Under the pieces are notes generated by a model. It searched no databases and had not been told where the DNA came from. It saw nothing but the letters and a program-made list of their open reading frames with translations. A DNA stretch of 64,000 bases from a virus. The translations under genes and the position numbers were made by a program. The stretch is taken from the IMG/VR virus record IMGVR_UViG_3300009105_000005, positions 1 through 64,000 of that record; one strand, 5' to 3'. Of the stretch, positions 16,805 to 25,997 are shown piece by piece (the stretch's first letter is position 1; each line of letters starts with the position of its first letter).

Positions 16805-19319
16805 CAGGTTGCGATCGCTACCTGTTGAAGATTTGGCGTTTTCCAATCTGCTTGCTTATGCCGCATTGATGTATAACGACTATCAAGTTGCTCCGCATAT
16901 TGAGTATGTAGCACAGCATTTAATGGCCGTTGAGCGGGGGGACATAACAAGATTAATGATCTTTATGCCGCCCCGCCACGGCAAACAACTTGCTGATAAT
17001 ACTGATATTTTAACAACACTTGGGTGGAAAAAGCATGGTGACTTAAAAATTGGAGATTTTGTTTTTGGAATTAATGGCCGCCCTGTGCGCATAAATTGGA
17101 TTGCTCCGAAAACCCTTGCTACGCTTGAGATTGAATTTACTAATGGAACCAAAATTAAATGTCATAAAAATCATGAATGGACTGTATGGGATAGGACGAA
17201 AAACGCATTTGCTACTTATGAAACAAAATATTTTATTTCGACTACAAAGTTCGGTGAACAGCGCAAATTAGAAAGTGCTGGGCGTTTTATATATCAACTT
17301 TCGCTAATTGATCCTATTGAATTCCCTGATGCAAAACTTCCCATACATCCGTATGTCTTGGGCGCATGGCTTGGTGATGGTAATTCGGATAGAGCACGAA
17401 TATGTGCAGCTCCTAAAGATTCTGCCGTTTTGGATCATATAGAAAAGTGTGGATACCTTAAAACCACTTGTACGATTCATAAAACTACTGGCGTGTTGTA
17501 CCAAAATTATTCCAGAGAACTTAAACTTGCATTAAAGAAGAATAAACTTCTAAACAATAAACATATTCCAGATATTTACCAAAGAGCATCTGTTAAACAA
17601 AGACTTCAGCTACTTGCAGGCTTAATTGATACTGATGGAAGTGTTGATAAGGATTCACGTGTGCGCATTGTTACTGGAGATTCAGTTTTAGCACGCAATA
17701 TCATCGAGCTTGTGCAATCGTTTGGTTGGCATGTTTGCAATTCTAAAATTGCGCCAACAACCTCAAGTTCTGGAATCATTGGAAAAAAAAAGATAAGCTA
17801 TATTGGATTTCAGCCAACATTGAATATCCCGGTCTGTCTTAAACGTAAAAAAATTATCAGGTATGCACTGCGCAGAAGAACATCGATTAAATCTATTACA
17901 CCATGCATACCTGAACCTGGACACTCAATTAGCGTAGAGAGCGAAGATGGCCTATATCTTGTTGGTCGCAAATTAGTTCCAACACACAACACAATGCTGA
18001 CGAGTGAATTTTTTCCTGCATGGTTTTTGGGAAGAAATCCTCAGAAACAAATAATTGCTGCTACTTATTCTTTTGAGCGTGCCGGTGATGTTGGCCGGAA
18101 AGTCAGGAACCAAGCTATTGACCAGACTTATTCTGAAATTTTTCCTGACTGTGAAATATCAAGCGATTCCAAAAGCGCCAACAAACTCGGAACTCTGCAA
18201 GGCGGTAATTATTTTAGCGTTGGTGTCGGCGGAGCAACTGTCGGACGTGGAGCGCATCTGTTTTTAATAGACGATCCTATTAAAAGCAGGGCTGATGCTG
18301 AAAGCGAAGTTGTACAGCGTAAGCTTAGGGAATGGTATCAATCGGTTGCATATACGAGATTAATGCCGGGGAAAAGCGGTATTATTCTTATTATGACCCG
18401 ATGGAGTTACTACGATCTAGCCGGCTATCTGCTTGAAGAACAAAAGCACGAAGGTTGGGTAACTATCGATTTGCCAGCGATCGCAGAAGGCCCGGATGAA
18501 ATCGGCAGGGAAAGAGATCAGGCATTATGGCCGGATGCTTACGATGTTCCGGTGTTGCGAAATATTAAAAAAGCAGTTGGTACAAGAGAATGGAATTCCC
18601 AATATCAGCAAAGACCGCTTCCCGAAGAAGGTGGGATGGTCAAGCTTGATTGGTTTAAAAGATACAGCTTTAGAGAACACAGAGACCTTGAAGTTAATTC
18701 AAGGCAAACCATGACAGAAAAGGAACGGGTTAAACTTCTTGCTGAAAAAACAGCAAACCGAATGCTTGGCGAAAAACAATTCGGATCACGGAAGTTCGTT
18801 AAAATCGTTGCGTCATGGGATACGGCGTTTAAAGAATCTCAGCTTGCAGACCCTTCAGCCTGTACTATATGGGGCGTTACTAATGACAATCTTTATTATC
18901 TGCTTTGGGTTGTTAATAAGCGACTTGAATTTCCGGAGCTTGTCAAAGAAGCCATCAGAGTCCATGAACGCAACAAAAAACATTTTAATTTTACCACAGG
19001 GCAGTGTCCTGTCCTGGTTGAAGATAGGGCCAGCGGTCAGAGTTTAATTCAGGAATTAAAACGATACACCAATATTCCTGTTATTGCGATCAAGGCCGAT
19101 GCCAATAAACAAGTTCGGCTTAGTGAAGTAACCGCAATCATCGAGGCCGGCCGTGTGTATTTACCGGAACAATCAGCGTGGCTTGTTGATTACGAAACAC
19201 AGCTTTGCCAATTCCCGTTCTCCAAGCATGACGATATGGTGGATGCGACTTCCCAATTTCTCAGGTGGGTCGGGAAACCTAAATTCGTGAAAAGTAAGAA
19301 AAAACAGTATTGGAAATAG
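16767..19319 (+). CDS. Terminase large subunit, interrupted by an intein
   Basis: An 850-residue precursor; removing the intein (residues 74-408) leaves about 515 residues, the normal size for this ATPase/nuclease. The Walker A loop is split: PPRHGK ends the N-extein and T starts the C-extein. Later come Walker B (LFLIDDPIKS), the coupling motif region and the RuvC-like nuclease with acidic residues in VASWDTAFKES and DDMVDATSQF. The enzyme cuts concatemers and pumps DNA through the portal. Intein splicing is needed to restore the P-loop, so packaging depends on it. Confidence 0.93.
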   Translation: MEIATQPTQQQLNRLRSLPVEDLAFSNLLAYAALMYNDYQVAPHIEYVAQHLMAVERGDITRLMIFMPPRHGKQLADNTDILTTLGWKKHGDLKIGDFVFGINGRPVRINWIAPKTLATLEIEFTNGTKIKCHKNHEWTVWDRTKNAFATYETKYFISTTKFGEQRKLESAGRFIYQLSLIDPIEFPDAKLPIHPYVLGAWLGDGNSDRARICAAPKDSAVLDHIEKCGYLKTTCTIHKTTGVLYQNYSRELKLALKKNKLLNNKHIPDIYQRASVKQRLQLLAGLIDTDGSVDKDSRVRIVTGDSVLARNIIELVQSFGWHVCNSKIAPTTSSSGIIGKKKISYIGFQPTLNIPVCLKRKKIIRYALRRRTSIKSITPCIPEPGHSISVESEDGLYLVGRKLVPTHNTMLTSEFFPAWFLGRNPQKQIIAATYSFERAGDVGRKVRNQAIDQTYSEIFPDCEISSDSKSANKLGTLQGGNYFSVGVGGATVGRGAHLFLIDDPIKSRADAESEVVQRKLREWYQSVAYTRLMPGKSGIILIMTRWSYYDLAGYLLEEQKHEGWVTIDLPAIAEGPDEIGRERDQALWPDAYDVPVLRNIKKAVGTREWNSQYQQRPLPEEGGMVKLDWFKRYSFREHRDLEVNSRQTMTEKERVKLLAEKTANRMLGEKQFGSRKFVKIVASWDTAFKESQLADPSACTIWGVTNDNLYYLLWVVNKRLEFPELVKEAIRVHERNKKHFNFTTGQCPVLVEDRASGQSLIQELKRYTNIPVIAIKADANKQVRLSEVTAIIEAGRVYLPEQSAWLVDYETQLCQFPFSKHDDMVDATSQFLRWVGKPKFVKSKKKQYWK
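16986..17990 (+). mobile_element. Intein with LAGLIDADG homing endonuclease, in terminase P-loop
   Basis: 335 residues inserted between Lys73 and Thr409. It begins with Gln (QLADNTDILTTLGWKK) instead of the usual Cys or Ser, has the block-B-like region NGTKIKCHKNHEWTV, and ends LVPTHN followed by Thr. A DOD endonuclease lies inside, with both motifs: LGAWLGDG and LLAGLIDTDG. Terminase P-loop insertion is a known intein site. The Gln at position 1 is unusual, though a few Gln1 inteins are known, so splicing may use a variant first step. Confidence 0.9.
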
Positions 19320-19329
19320 AGAGGGTAAA

Positions 19330-20784
19330 ATGAAAAGAAAAGATCTGATCAAAAAGCACAAAGAATATGACAAGCATATCAATGATTGGAATTTTTATCA
19401 TCTGGCTTATGAAGGTGGAGTGCCTTTTGTTAGAAAGGCTATTGGCAACCGGAATTTAAGGGAGTCAATGGCAAATTGGAGAATGCGAATAGAGGAAGGT
19501 ATTTGCTTTAATTATACGGAAGCGATCGTTGATCTTTTTAATTTTTACCTGACTGAAAAAGCAGCTATCCGTACGATTGAAAAACTGAAAAAAGATCGAC
19601 AATGGGAAATGTTTCTTGAGGATTGCGATCTTATCGGTACTGATTTTGACGTTTTTATGAACGAAGCTCAAAAACTTGCTTCCGTGTTCGGTGCGGTTGG
19701 GATTTTAACGAACAAGCCTCAAACGAATACCCAGACCCGTGAACAGGAAATTCAGCAGAAGATTTATCCATACGTTGCTATTTTTACTCCGCCTAATATT
19801 ATAGACTGGAAATTCGGAAAGCATCCTGATTCCGGCAGACCTATACTTACTTATCTTAAGCTTCGAAATGGGGATCTATATTATTTGTGGTGGCCGAACA
19901 AATGGGAAACTTGGGAAGATGTAAGCATGCGGAGAACGCCCAAGTTGATTGAAAATGGTGATAATCCACTTGGTGAAATACCGTTTACTTGGATGCAGAA
20001 TGTCAAGAAAATAAATACTCCGTATCTTGGAAAATCGGATATTGTTAATATCAGCAAAATTACAGCGAGCATCATTCGTGATATTAGCATGGGGGATGAA
20101 ATTATCAAATTTGCGGGTTTTCCAATTATGCGAAAACCAATGGAAGAAGAAGGTAGAGAATCAAAAGACGAATCAGGGCCGGAGGCAGTTGTTGAGTTCG
20201 ATCCGAGTTATGGAGATTACGGTAAAGCGGATTGGATGAAGACAGAGGTTTTGGAACCGATTGAGGCTATCTTGAAGTGGACTGATCGGAAGGCTGATGA
20301 AATTTACAGAATAGCGCATTTGTCCGGTGTTCATGGACAACGAAAAAGCAACAATAAAAATGTGGGATCCGGATTGGCTTTAAGGTATGAGTATGGTCAA
20401 CTAAGAAGTGTGTTGACCAAAAAATCGGACAGCATGACCGAAGCAGAGCGCAATATTGTCCGGTTCTTTTTTGTGTGGCAACAAACGGAATACGAGGACA
20501 AGGATATCGATATTAGACGATCAAAAGAATTTTCGATTGACGATCTGAGTATTGCCCTTGAAAATATGATTACCTCAATGAAGGCTGTTGTCAGTAAAAA
20601 ATACCGAATTCTTATTCAGCAAAACATTGCCAAAAGGACTTTACCGGATATGTCGGAAAAGGACAAAGCTGAAGTTGATAAGGAAATTACAGGCAATAAA
20701 GGCAGTATTGAAGACCTTGATAAAACCAATATCGAAGGCGTTAAAAGTGCTGCCAAAGCCAATGACAAGCCTGCGGTTAAATAA
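19330..20784 (+). CDS. Portal protein
   Basis: 484 residues immediately after the large terminase (11-nt gap, ribosome site GAGAGGG). The mix of long helices and beta segments, with EIPFTWMQNVKK and GSGLALRYEYGQL, fits the dodecameric portal of long-tailed phages. It forms the DNA channel at one vertex and docks terminase. The C-terminus is Lys/Asp-rich. This is the last gene of the plus-strand packaging operon. Confidence 0.82.
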   Translation: MKRKDLIKKHKEYDKHINDWNFYHLAYEGGVPFVRKAIGNRNLRESMANWRMRIEEGICFNYTEAIVDLFNFYLTEKAAIRTIEKLKKDRQWEMFLEDCDLIGTDFDVFMNEAQKLASVFGAVGILTNKPQTNTQTREQEIQQKIYPYVAIFTPPNIIDWKFGKHPDSGRPILTYLKLRNGDLYYLWWPNKWETWEDVSMRRTPKLIENGDNPLGEIPFTWMQNVKKINTPYLGKSDIVNISKITASIIRDISMGDEIIKFAGFPIMRKPMEEEGRESKDESGPEAVVEFDPSYGDYGKADWMKTEVLEPIEAILKWTDRKADEIYRIAHLSGVHGQRKSNNKNVGSGLALRYEYGQLRSVLTKKSDSMTEAERNIVRFFFVWQQTEYEDKDIDIRRSKEFSIDDLSIALENMITSMKAVVSKKYRILIQQNIAKRTLPDMSEKDKAEVDKEITGNKGSIEDLDKTNIEGVKSAAKANDKPAVK

Positions 20785-21060
20785 ATTATGGACATTAAAT
20801 AATAGCTTGCCCACCTTGAATTGAAAACATCACAATAATCTGGTATAAAAAATTGTTTGCTGGTCCAATGTGACCGGAATCAAATTATAATAACGCGTTC
20901 ACGATTTTGGTTCGTAATCTTTAAATTCGTGCAATTCACCATTTAGGCAAGGGATCGTCAGTTTTACAAGCCAATAAAAACTGAAGATAATCTCAATTAA
21001 TCACAAGCTCAATGATATTTGCTTTTCTGCCATGATATCTAAATTCATACAATACATAGG
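20785..21060. other. Noncoding AT-rich stretch after the portal gene
   Basis: No credible gene on either strand. An imperfect palindrome CTGAAGATAATCTCAAT at 20981-20997 resembles the perfect one at 21611; the two lie on either side of the HARE-HTH gene and may mark edges of an inserted cargo block. Confidence 0.4.
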
Positions 21061-21222
21061 TCACGAAGCAAAATTGTCGAGGAAGCAACCAGATATCAGA
21101 CGAAAGCTATAATAGCTCTGCTCGATCATCGAACGGTCGGAGAAGCTGCCGAAGCTGTCGGTATGGACTAAAGTATTCTGAAGACTGAAGAGGAAGGATT
21201 GTTGAAAGTTATATTGGCTTAA
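21061..21222 (+). pseudogene. Remnant of a small helix-turn-helix protein with an in-frame stop
   Basis: The frame reads RYQTKAIIALLDHRTVGEAA then EAVGMD, TAA (21169-21171), and continues SILKTEEEGLLKVILA to a second stop. The first part looks like the HTH start of phage or transposase proteins of the kind ALL-x-x-x-TV-x-EAA-x-x-x-G. No start codon is obvious, so I read it as a decayed fragment. Stop-codon read-through is possible but unsupported. Confidence 0.35.
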
Positions 21223-21275
21223 TCTAAATTATTTGATGTGTGAATCTGAATTATTAAAATTCTAAGGGGGATTTT

Positions 21276-21554
21276 ATGGCTACAAAACAAAAACGAACTT
21301 CAACTGAAATAGCATATGAAATATTGAAACGAAAAAAGCGCCCAATGAGGACAAGTGAAATAATTAACATTGCAATTAACGATTTTGGTCTTGTTATGAA
21401 AGGTAAAACTCCTGATGCAACATTGAATTCTAATTTTATTAACGAAAGAAAAAGAAGAGAGAAATCAAATAGAGAACAGAGGTTTGTGCGAGTGTCACCA
21501 GGAAAGTGGGGATTATTGGAATATATAGGAAGACATTATAATATTGAATATTAG
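21276..21554 (+). CDS. HARE-HTH domain protein
   Basis: 92 residues matching the HARE-HTH (HB1, ASXL, restriction endonuclease HTH) winged-helix pattern: AYEILKRKKRPMRTSEIINI, then GKTPDATLNSNF and the C-terminal RFVRVSPGKWGLLEY. The domain binds DNA and is often linked to restriction systems. A strong ribosome site (AAGGGGGA) precedes the ATG. It is convergent with the restriction-modification gene 114 nt away, so it may be a controller or accessory of that system, or an independent regulator. Confidence 0.75.
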   Translation: MATKQKRTSTEIAYEILKRKKRPMRTSEIINIAINDFGLVMKGKTPDATLNSNFINERKRREKSNREQRFVRVSPGKWGLLEYIGRHYNIEY

Positions 21555-21610
21555 ATAGAAGTGAAACTTGATCTCTTTAAATTGCAATAAATATCCCAAC
21601 TATAATAAAA

Positions 21611-21627
21611 GTTGAGATAGTCTCAAC
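21611..21627. promoter_or_regulatory. Perfect palindrome between HARE-HTH and R-M genes
   Basis: GTTGAGA-TAG-TCTCAAC, a 7-bp perfect inverted repeat with 3-nt centre. A degenerate copy lies at 20981. It could be an operator for the HARE-HTH protein, or a weak terminator stem between the convergent genes (no T-run follows). Confidence 0.4.
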
Positions 21628-21667
21628 AAATCACTGGTTGTCGCAAACACGGGATAAGTTAAGGTAT

Positions 21668-24600
21668 TCAAAGATGTAGACTAAGGAGTTTTTTTCTAAT
21701 TTCCTTTAGCTCTTTTTCCTTTTTAACAACCTCTTTATAGAAAGTGTTTAAGTCTTTTGGAATTTGTATTCCGAACGAATCGACCTTATCAAAATCTAAA
21801 TTGTTGATATTTTGCCCTCTTAGACTCCATATGTATTTTCGAAATCTTAATGACATAAGCCTGTAAAACACAGCTTTAGCAATTTTCAAATCTCTGAATC
21901 GATAAATACCTAAAAATCCACCTATCACATACTCGGGATAATCAACATCTACCCATGCCACCTTGCCTAAATGTGTTAGGCTTCCGCTCGCATTAGAAAT
22001 TATAATGTCATTTTTTTTGGGCTTTAGTTCACTGGGCACCGGATAGCCCTCTTTCAGGTAAATCATTTTATCCTCTAAAACAATGGAGGCTGATTTAAGG
22101 TCTAAATTACTGGCGGTAAGGACCCGATTTTTTGTCTCATATGGAACCTCAGCTTCAGTTTTGTTGTAAATTAACCCACTATCATAAAAAAGCTTGTCCG
22201 AAGATAAAAGCTTTTTCAAGGAAAGCTTTTTCTGTTTGTAATTATCAATAAAGTCTCCGAACGGGCTATTACTTTCAATTTTTATTCTGTTTGAAGTGAA
22301 ATGTTTAGAAGGATTATCAATGATTAGACTATTACTAAATTTGATAAGAGACGCTATGTTTTTATATTGAAGATGTTTTTCAACCTCTTCATTAATGTCA
22401 TGTGTATTTCCAACAAATGCCTCTCGTATATAGAATGCGACTTTCGTTTCTTCGTGTTTTCTATTTGATGAAAACATTTTGGTGGCGATAGAGCCGTCGT
22501 CGTTGTATAGAATTTCTAATCCCTCCTGTCCACGAGATTTAGAAAACCTATAGCCCAAATAATCCTCCTGCTCCTTTTTTTCGCCAGAATAAGAAATTAC
22601 AATAGATGACTCTTTGTTTAAAATATAAATCAAAAAAAGATAAAATTCGGCTGGCAGTCCGTTGCCAATAATTTTTTTATAAACATTATCCTTTTTTAAA
22701 GATTTTAATAAAGATGCAAGAGGCTTTAAAATTGATAGTACATCATCAACTTTAAATGATGATTCTTGGCAGAATTCATTTAATAATGCGTTTTTTGGGC
22801 CAGCTTGAATTGATTTTAAAAGCTTACCGGTAGCATTTATAACATCAGATTTTTTACGTTTTTTAGCAAACATACCAACTGTTGTTGTATTCGTTGGCTT
22901 GAAAGTTTTGTCGCGTAGTTCAACGATTCCCTTTATTTCGAAAAATATTAAGAGGAGGCGACGAGCCTGTATATATACGCGGTTTTCATTGTTTAATATG
23001 CTTAAAGGCAGAATAATGCCAAGAAAGCCACCTTCTTTAAGTAATTGAAATGATCTTTCAACAAAAAAGCATTCAATTTCGCTGCTTTTTGGAGAAACTA
23101 ATGGGAAGAAATTAAAATCAGATTTGCCATTACGGAGGTCTTTTTTAAATCCGCTTACTGAAAAAGGTGGATTAGAAACTAAAATATCAAAAACGTCATT
23201 AGTTTGTTTTTTCTTCTTTGTTGATAAAAGCCCCATGAACTTTTTTGATTTGCGAAATGAATCAAGTGCATCAGAGTTCAGTACAATTGCGTCTCCATCG
23301 CCGTTTAGAAATAAGGCAATTTTTGTCGTTTTTGCCAGTCTATAGTCTTTTTCGATGCCATAAATATAATCTTTAGCCCAGTAGAAATCATTTTTTATTG
23401 CCAAAAAATGTTTTTGTGTACGACCAACAAGTCTCTTGTAATCAAGATTTTGTATGAAATATTCGATTTCATCAATAGATTCTGTAAGAAAGTGGCCGGC
23501 GCCACAAGCGTGATCAATTAATGCTGGCAAGATATCAGGCTTTTTATCAGAAATATTATTTTCAATTAAATGTTCAACCGGAATAGACCTTATAAAAAAC
23601 CGGGACAAGGGGGTCGGCGTGAAGAACTGGCCGGCCTCTTGCTTAATTCCCGTGTTTAATAGGTCCTCAAAAAAGTCCCCTAAAAATTGGTGTTTTTTTG
23701 TATATTTAATCTGGTATTTTTGTAATAGTTCCACAATCTCTTTTACGATTGCAAAATTTTCTTCATAAGATTCCTTGTTGTAAATATCGATAAATGCGAA
23801 CTCTGAATAAGGCGAAAAATATTGATCATCAATTGATACACCGAGATAATCTTTAATTCCTTTTGAATATAAATCCGACAGCCGGTCAATCAGAGACTGT
23901 AAAGTATCGTTCGGCTTCCATTGAAAATCAACAACATCATCAAGATTATGGGTATCCTCATCATAAATTTTACAAGCGAAAAGGTTAAATATTTTATTAA
24001 ATGCATTAGACTTATCAGAAACAGCATGCCTTCTTAGAATTTCTGCGAAGCTGTTAAACAATCCCCTGCCGGTATCTTGGTCCAGCTCTTTTAAGTCACT
24101 TATTTTCAGGTGTTTCTGTTTGAGGCTATATGGCGAGGCAGCACTTTCAAAAATACTGCCAGAAACAAAAGATTTATTCCAGGATCTATGTAGTTCCTCT
24201 GAGTTTGAGCCTTTTAATGGTTTTGCATCTATAGTTACGGCAAGAAATTCAATTGGAGGACCAATTTTAGATGCATAAAGTATGAGGAAATTAGTGGACT
24301 TCTCTTGTATAAAATAGCTAAAGAGCTGGCCACCATCCTCAAGAATTTTGTTTCTTTCCTTTTCAAACTCTTCATCCCATGTTTTACATTCAATCATAGA
24401 AAACACTTGCTTTTTTCTGTCTCTTACGAGGATATCTAAACGGCCACTCGTGCCGTGACCTGATTTCCATGTCTTTTCTAATTCAATCGATTCAGGAAGG
24501 TAGCCTTTTTTCAACAAACGGATAATACATTCCAAGATCACTAAATTTTCTGATTTAGAGAGATTATTAGTTGTTTTTCTCCAAACCGTTATTTTGTCGC

Positions 24601-24730
24601 CATAGTCAATCTTTGACTTTTTAGGAGATGATTCGTTATAAAGAATTCTTAACTCATATTTATTGATTTTCTGAGATAGGGTTCCATTCTTTTTTTGCTT
24701 GAAGCCAAGAGTTTTAAGTAAATCCTTCAT
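21668..24730 (-). CDS. Single-chain restriction-modification enzyme (Type IIG-like)
   Basis: 1020 residues combining cleavage and methylation. The N-terminal part has a PD-(D/E)XK nuclease core (RLDILVRDRK with Asp99, then SMIECKTW with Glu114 and Lys116). The middle is an N6-adenine methylase with the SAM motif IDHACGAGHF (about 405) and catalytic NPPF (about 521). The C-terminal 250 residues fit a target-recognition domain (ends LRGQNINNLDFDKVDSFGIQIP). It would protect or exclude DNA by sequence-specific methylation and cutting. Low GC and isolation from neighbours suggest horizontally acquired cargo. The ribosome site is AAGGGG. Confidence 0.85.
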   Translation of the reverse strand: MKDLLKTLGFKQKKNGTLSQKINKYELRILYNESSPKKSKIDYGDKITVWRKTTNNLSKSENLVILECIIRLLKKGYLPESIELEKTWKSGHGTSGRLDILVRDRKKQVFSMIECKTWDEEFEKERNKILEDGGQLFSYFIQEKSTNFLILYASKIGPPIEFLAVTIDAKPLKGSNSEELHRSWNKSFVSGSIFESAASPYSLKQKHLKISDLKELDQDTGRGLFNSFAEILRRHAVSDKSNAFNKIFNLFACKIYDEDTHNLDDVVDFQWKPNDTLQSLIDRLSDLYSKGIKDYLGVSIDDQYFSPYSEFAFIDIYNKESYEENFAIVKEIVELLQKYQIKYTKKHQFLGDFFEDLLNTGIKQEAGQFFTPTPLSRFFIRSIPVEHLIENNISDKKPDILPALIDHACGAGHFLTESIDEIEYFIQNLDYKRLVGRTQKHFLAIKNDFYWAKDYIYGIEKDYRLAKTTKIALFLNGDGDAIVLNSDALDSFRKSKKFMGLLSTKKKKQTNDVFDILVSNPPFSVSGFKKDLRNGKSDFNFFPLVSPKSSEIECFFVERSFQLLKEGGFLGIILPLSILNNENRVYIQARRLLLIFFEIKGIVELRDKTFKPTNTTTVGMFAKKRKKSDVINATGKLLKSIQAGPKNALLNEFCQESSFKVDDVLSILKPLASLLKSLKKDNVYKKIIGNGLPAEFYLFLIYILNKESSIVISYSGEKKEQEDYLGYRFSKSRGQEGLEILYNDDGSIATKMFSSNRKHEETKVAFYIREAFVGNTHDINEEVEKHLQYKNIASLIKFSNSLIIDNPSKHFTSNRIKIESNSPFGDFIDNYKQKKLSLKKLLSSDKLFYDSGLIYNKTEAEVPYETKNRVLTASNLDLKSASIVLEDKMIYLKEGYPVPSELKPKKNDIIISNASGSLTHLGKVAWVDVDYPEYVIGGFLGIYRFRDLKIAKAVFYRLMSLRFRKYIWSLRGQNINNLDFDKVDSFGIQIPKDLNTFYKEVVKKEKELKEIRKKLLSLHL

Positions 24731-25218
24731 AATATTTTACCCCTTAAAAAGCTATCTCGATCCAACAAAAGAATTCATGCATCAGGTCAGGTTAAGTACG
24801 AAGTTCGAATAATTAAAAATCATATATATCATCAAATGTATAACGTCAAATCTTAATTCTATTGAGTTGTTAGCGGTTAATCCACTATATCTGGTGGTTA
24901 AGCCAAATTAGGTTGGATTGCTGGTTTCTGATGATATCACAGCTTTCATTTAGTTCTAAAAACTGTGCTTTCTCCAACTTATCACGGCGCGCATGGATAA
25001 AATTCAAATCTTCAATTTAGCCTGATTGAAGGTTACTGCCTTGAACCGCAAACTTCGGCGACCTCAATATTGGAATCGATGGGGATGCCGAATCTTCAAT
25101 TTATAAAATCCGCCAAATTTAATCGTATGCGATTTGTGATACGGTCAAAAAGCGGAAAAGTAGCTGGTGTTGATACGTAATGGATAGCTAATAGTGTCGG
25201 ATTTGGTTTGAACTAAAA
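24731..25218. other. Noncoding stretch upstream of the R-M gene
   Basis: About 490 nt with no supported gene. It is AT-rich and contains a weak stem (TTAA-CCAC / GTGG-TTAA near 24877-24901). It must hold the promoter of the minus-strand R-M gene, but I cannot single out a convincing -35/-10 pair. Confidence 0.4.
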
Positions 25219-25458
25219 TTACAAAATATCCTTATTGTTGAAATATAAAAGTTGACATGATTTTCTGCTAAGACCGAACCAATGGTCTTCTTTTGTTTTA
25301 GCTACGGCAAAGCAGGGAATATCACATGGATTGCCGTTGATTCTGGCATATAGTCCGCAATCTGGATTTTCCTTAATGGTGACTATCTTTTCAACTACCG
25401 GATTTTGCTCCATGATCCGTATAAAAAGATCGAGCATTTCTTGTTCTTTGAACGTCAT
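25219..25458 (-). CDS. Hypothetical small protein
   Basis: 79 residues: N-terminal helix (EQEMLDLFIRIMEQNPVVEKI) then a beta-rich part with DCGLYARINGNPCDIPCF and WFGLSRKSCQLL. Not recognised. The ATG overlaps the stop of the preceding gene (ATGA) and is preceded by GGTAGGTGG. Last gene of the operon that runs from about 29.7 kb. Confidence 0.6.
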   Translation of the reverse strand: MTFKEQEMLDLFIRIMEQNPVVEKIVTIKENPDCGLYARINGNPCDIPCFAVAKTKEDHWFGLSRKSCQLLYFNNKDIL

Positions 25459-25775
25459 CCACCTACCTTTTTGGTCATTCTAAACGCTACATTTTCGGCC
25501 AGTATTTTACGGCCATCGTCCGATTTAGGGTCAACACCAAGCATGCCCATATATATTTGGGGCTTGGTAATCATGTGTAGCCATTGGTATAATTTGGGCT
25601 TGTGTTTATGTAATAATCTGGCGTATCTAACCGTGTAGAAATGTTTCAAGTAATTTTTGCAAGGCCCGTGAAAAGTTCCAGAAACGATGAATTCCGATTT
25701 AGGAGTCCATTGACCTGTGCCGTCCGTTGTTCCGGCATGTTCATGTGCGCCTTTTAAGAATCGTCTGATGTGCAT
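25455..25775 (-). CDS. Hypothetical protein
   Basis: 106 residues, basic, with paired aromatic and His residues (HFYTVRYARLLHKHKPKLYQWLH). No recognised motif. Overlaps both neighbours by one to four bases, so it is translated as part of the MoxR/VWA operon. Confidence 0.6.
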   Translation of the reverse strand: MHIRRFLKGAHEHAGTTDGTGQWTPKSEFIVSGTFHGPCKNYLKHFYTVRYARLLHKHKPKLYQWLHMITKPQIYMGMLGVDPKSDDGRKILAENVAFRMTKKVGG

Positions 25776-25996
25776 TATTTTACCAATTCAAGTTTAAAAT
25801 CTGTATAAATACACTCCCATATTGATTCGTTTGTATAGCCGGACAGAACAAAAGATGCTACGTTATCCCTATCATCGACCAATGCTATAAATTGCTCCCC
25901 GATATGAAAAGGGCCGTGTTGCTTTACAACCATAGCCCTTTCATCGGCATGGTCAAGAAGCTGAGTATAGCCATATTCTAAATTCTTAATAAACAT
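25775..25996 (-). CDS. Hypothetical small protein
   Basis: 73 residues with a beta-sheet pattern (GEQFIALVDDRDNVASFVLSGY). Not recognised. GAGGTAGGA precedes the ATG. It sits one base downstream of the VWA-like gene and is probably co-transcribed. Confidence 0.6.
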   Translation of the reverse strand: MFIKNLEYGYTQLLDHADERAMVVKQHGPFHIGEQFIALVDDRDNVASFVLSGYTNESIWECIYTDFKLELVK

Positions 25997-25997
25997 T

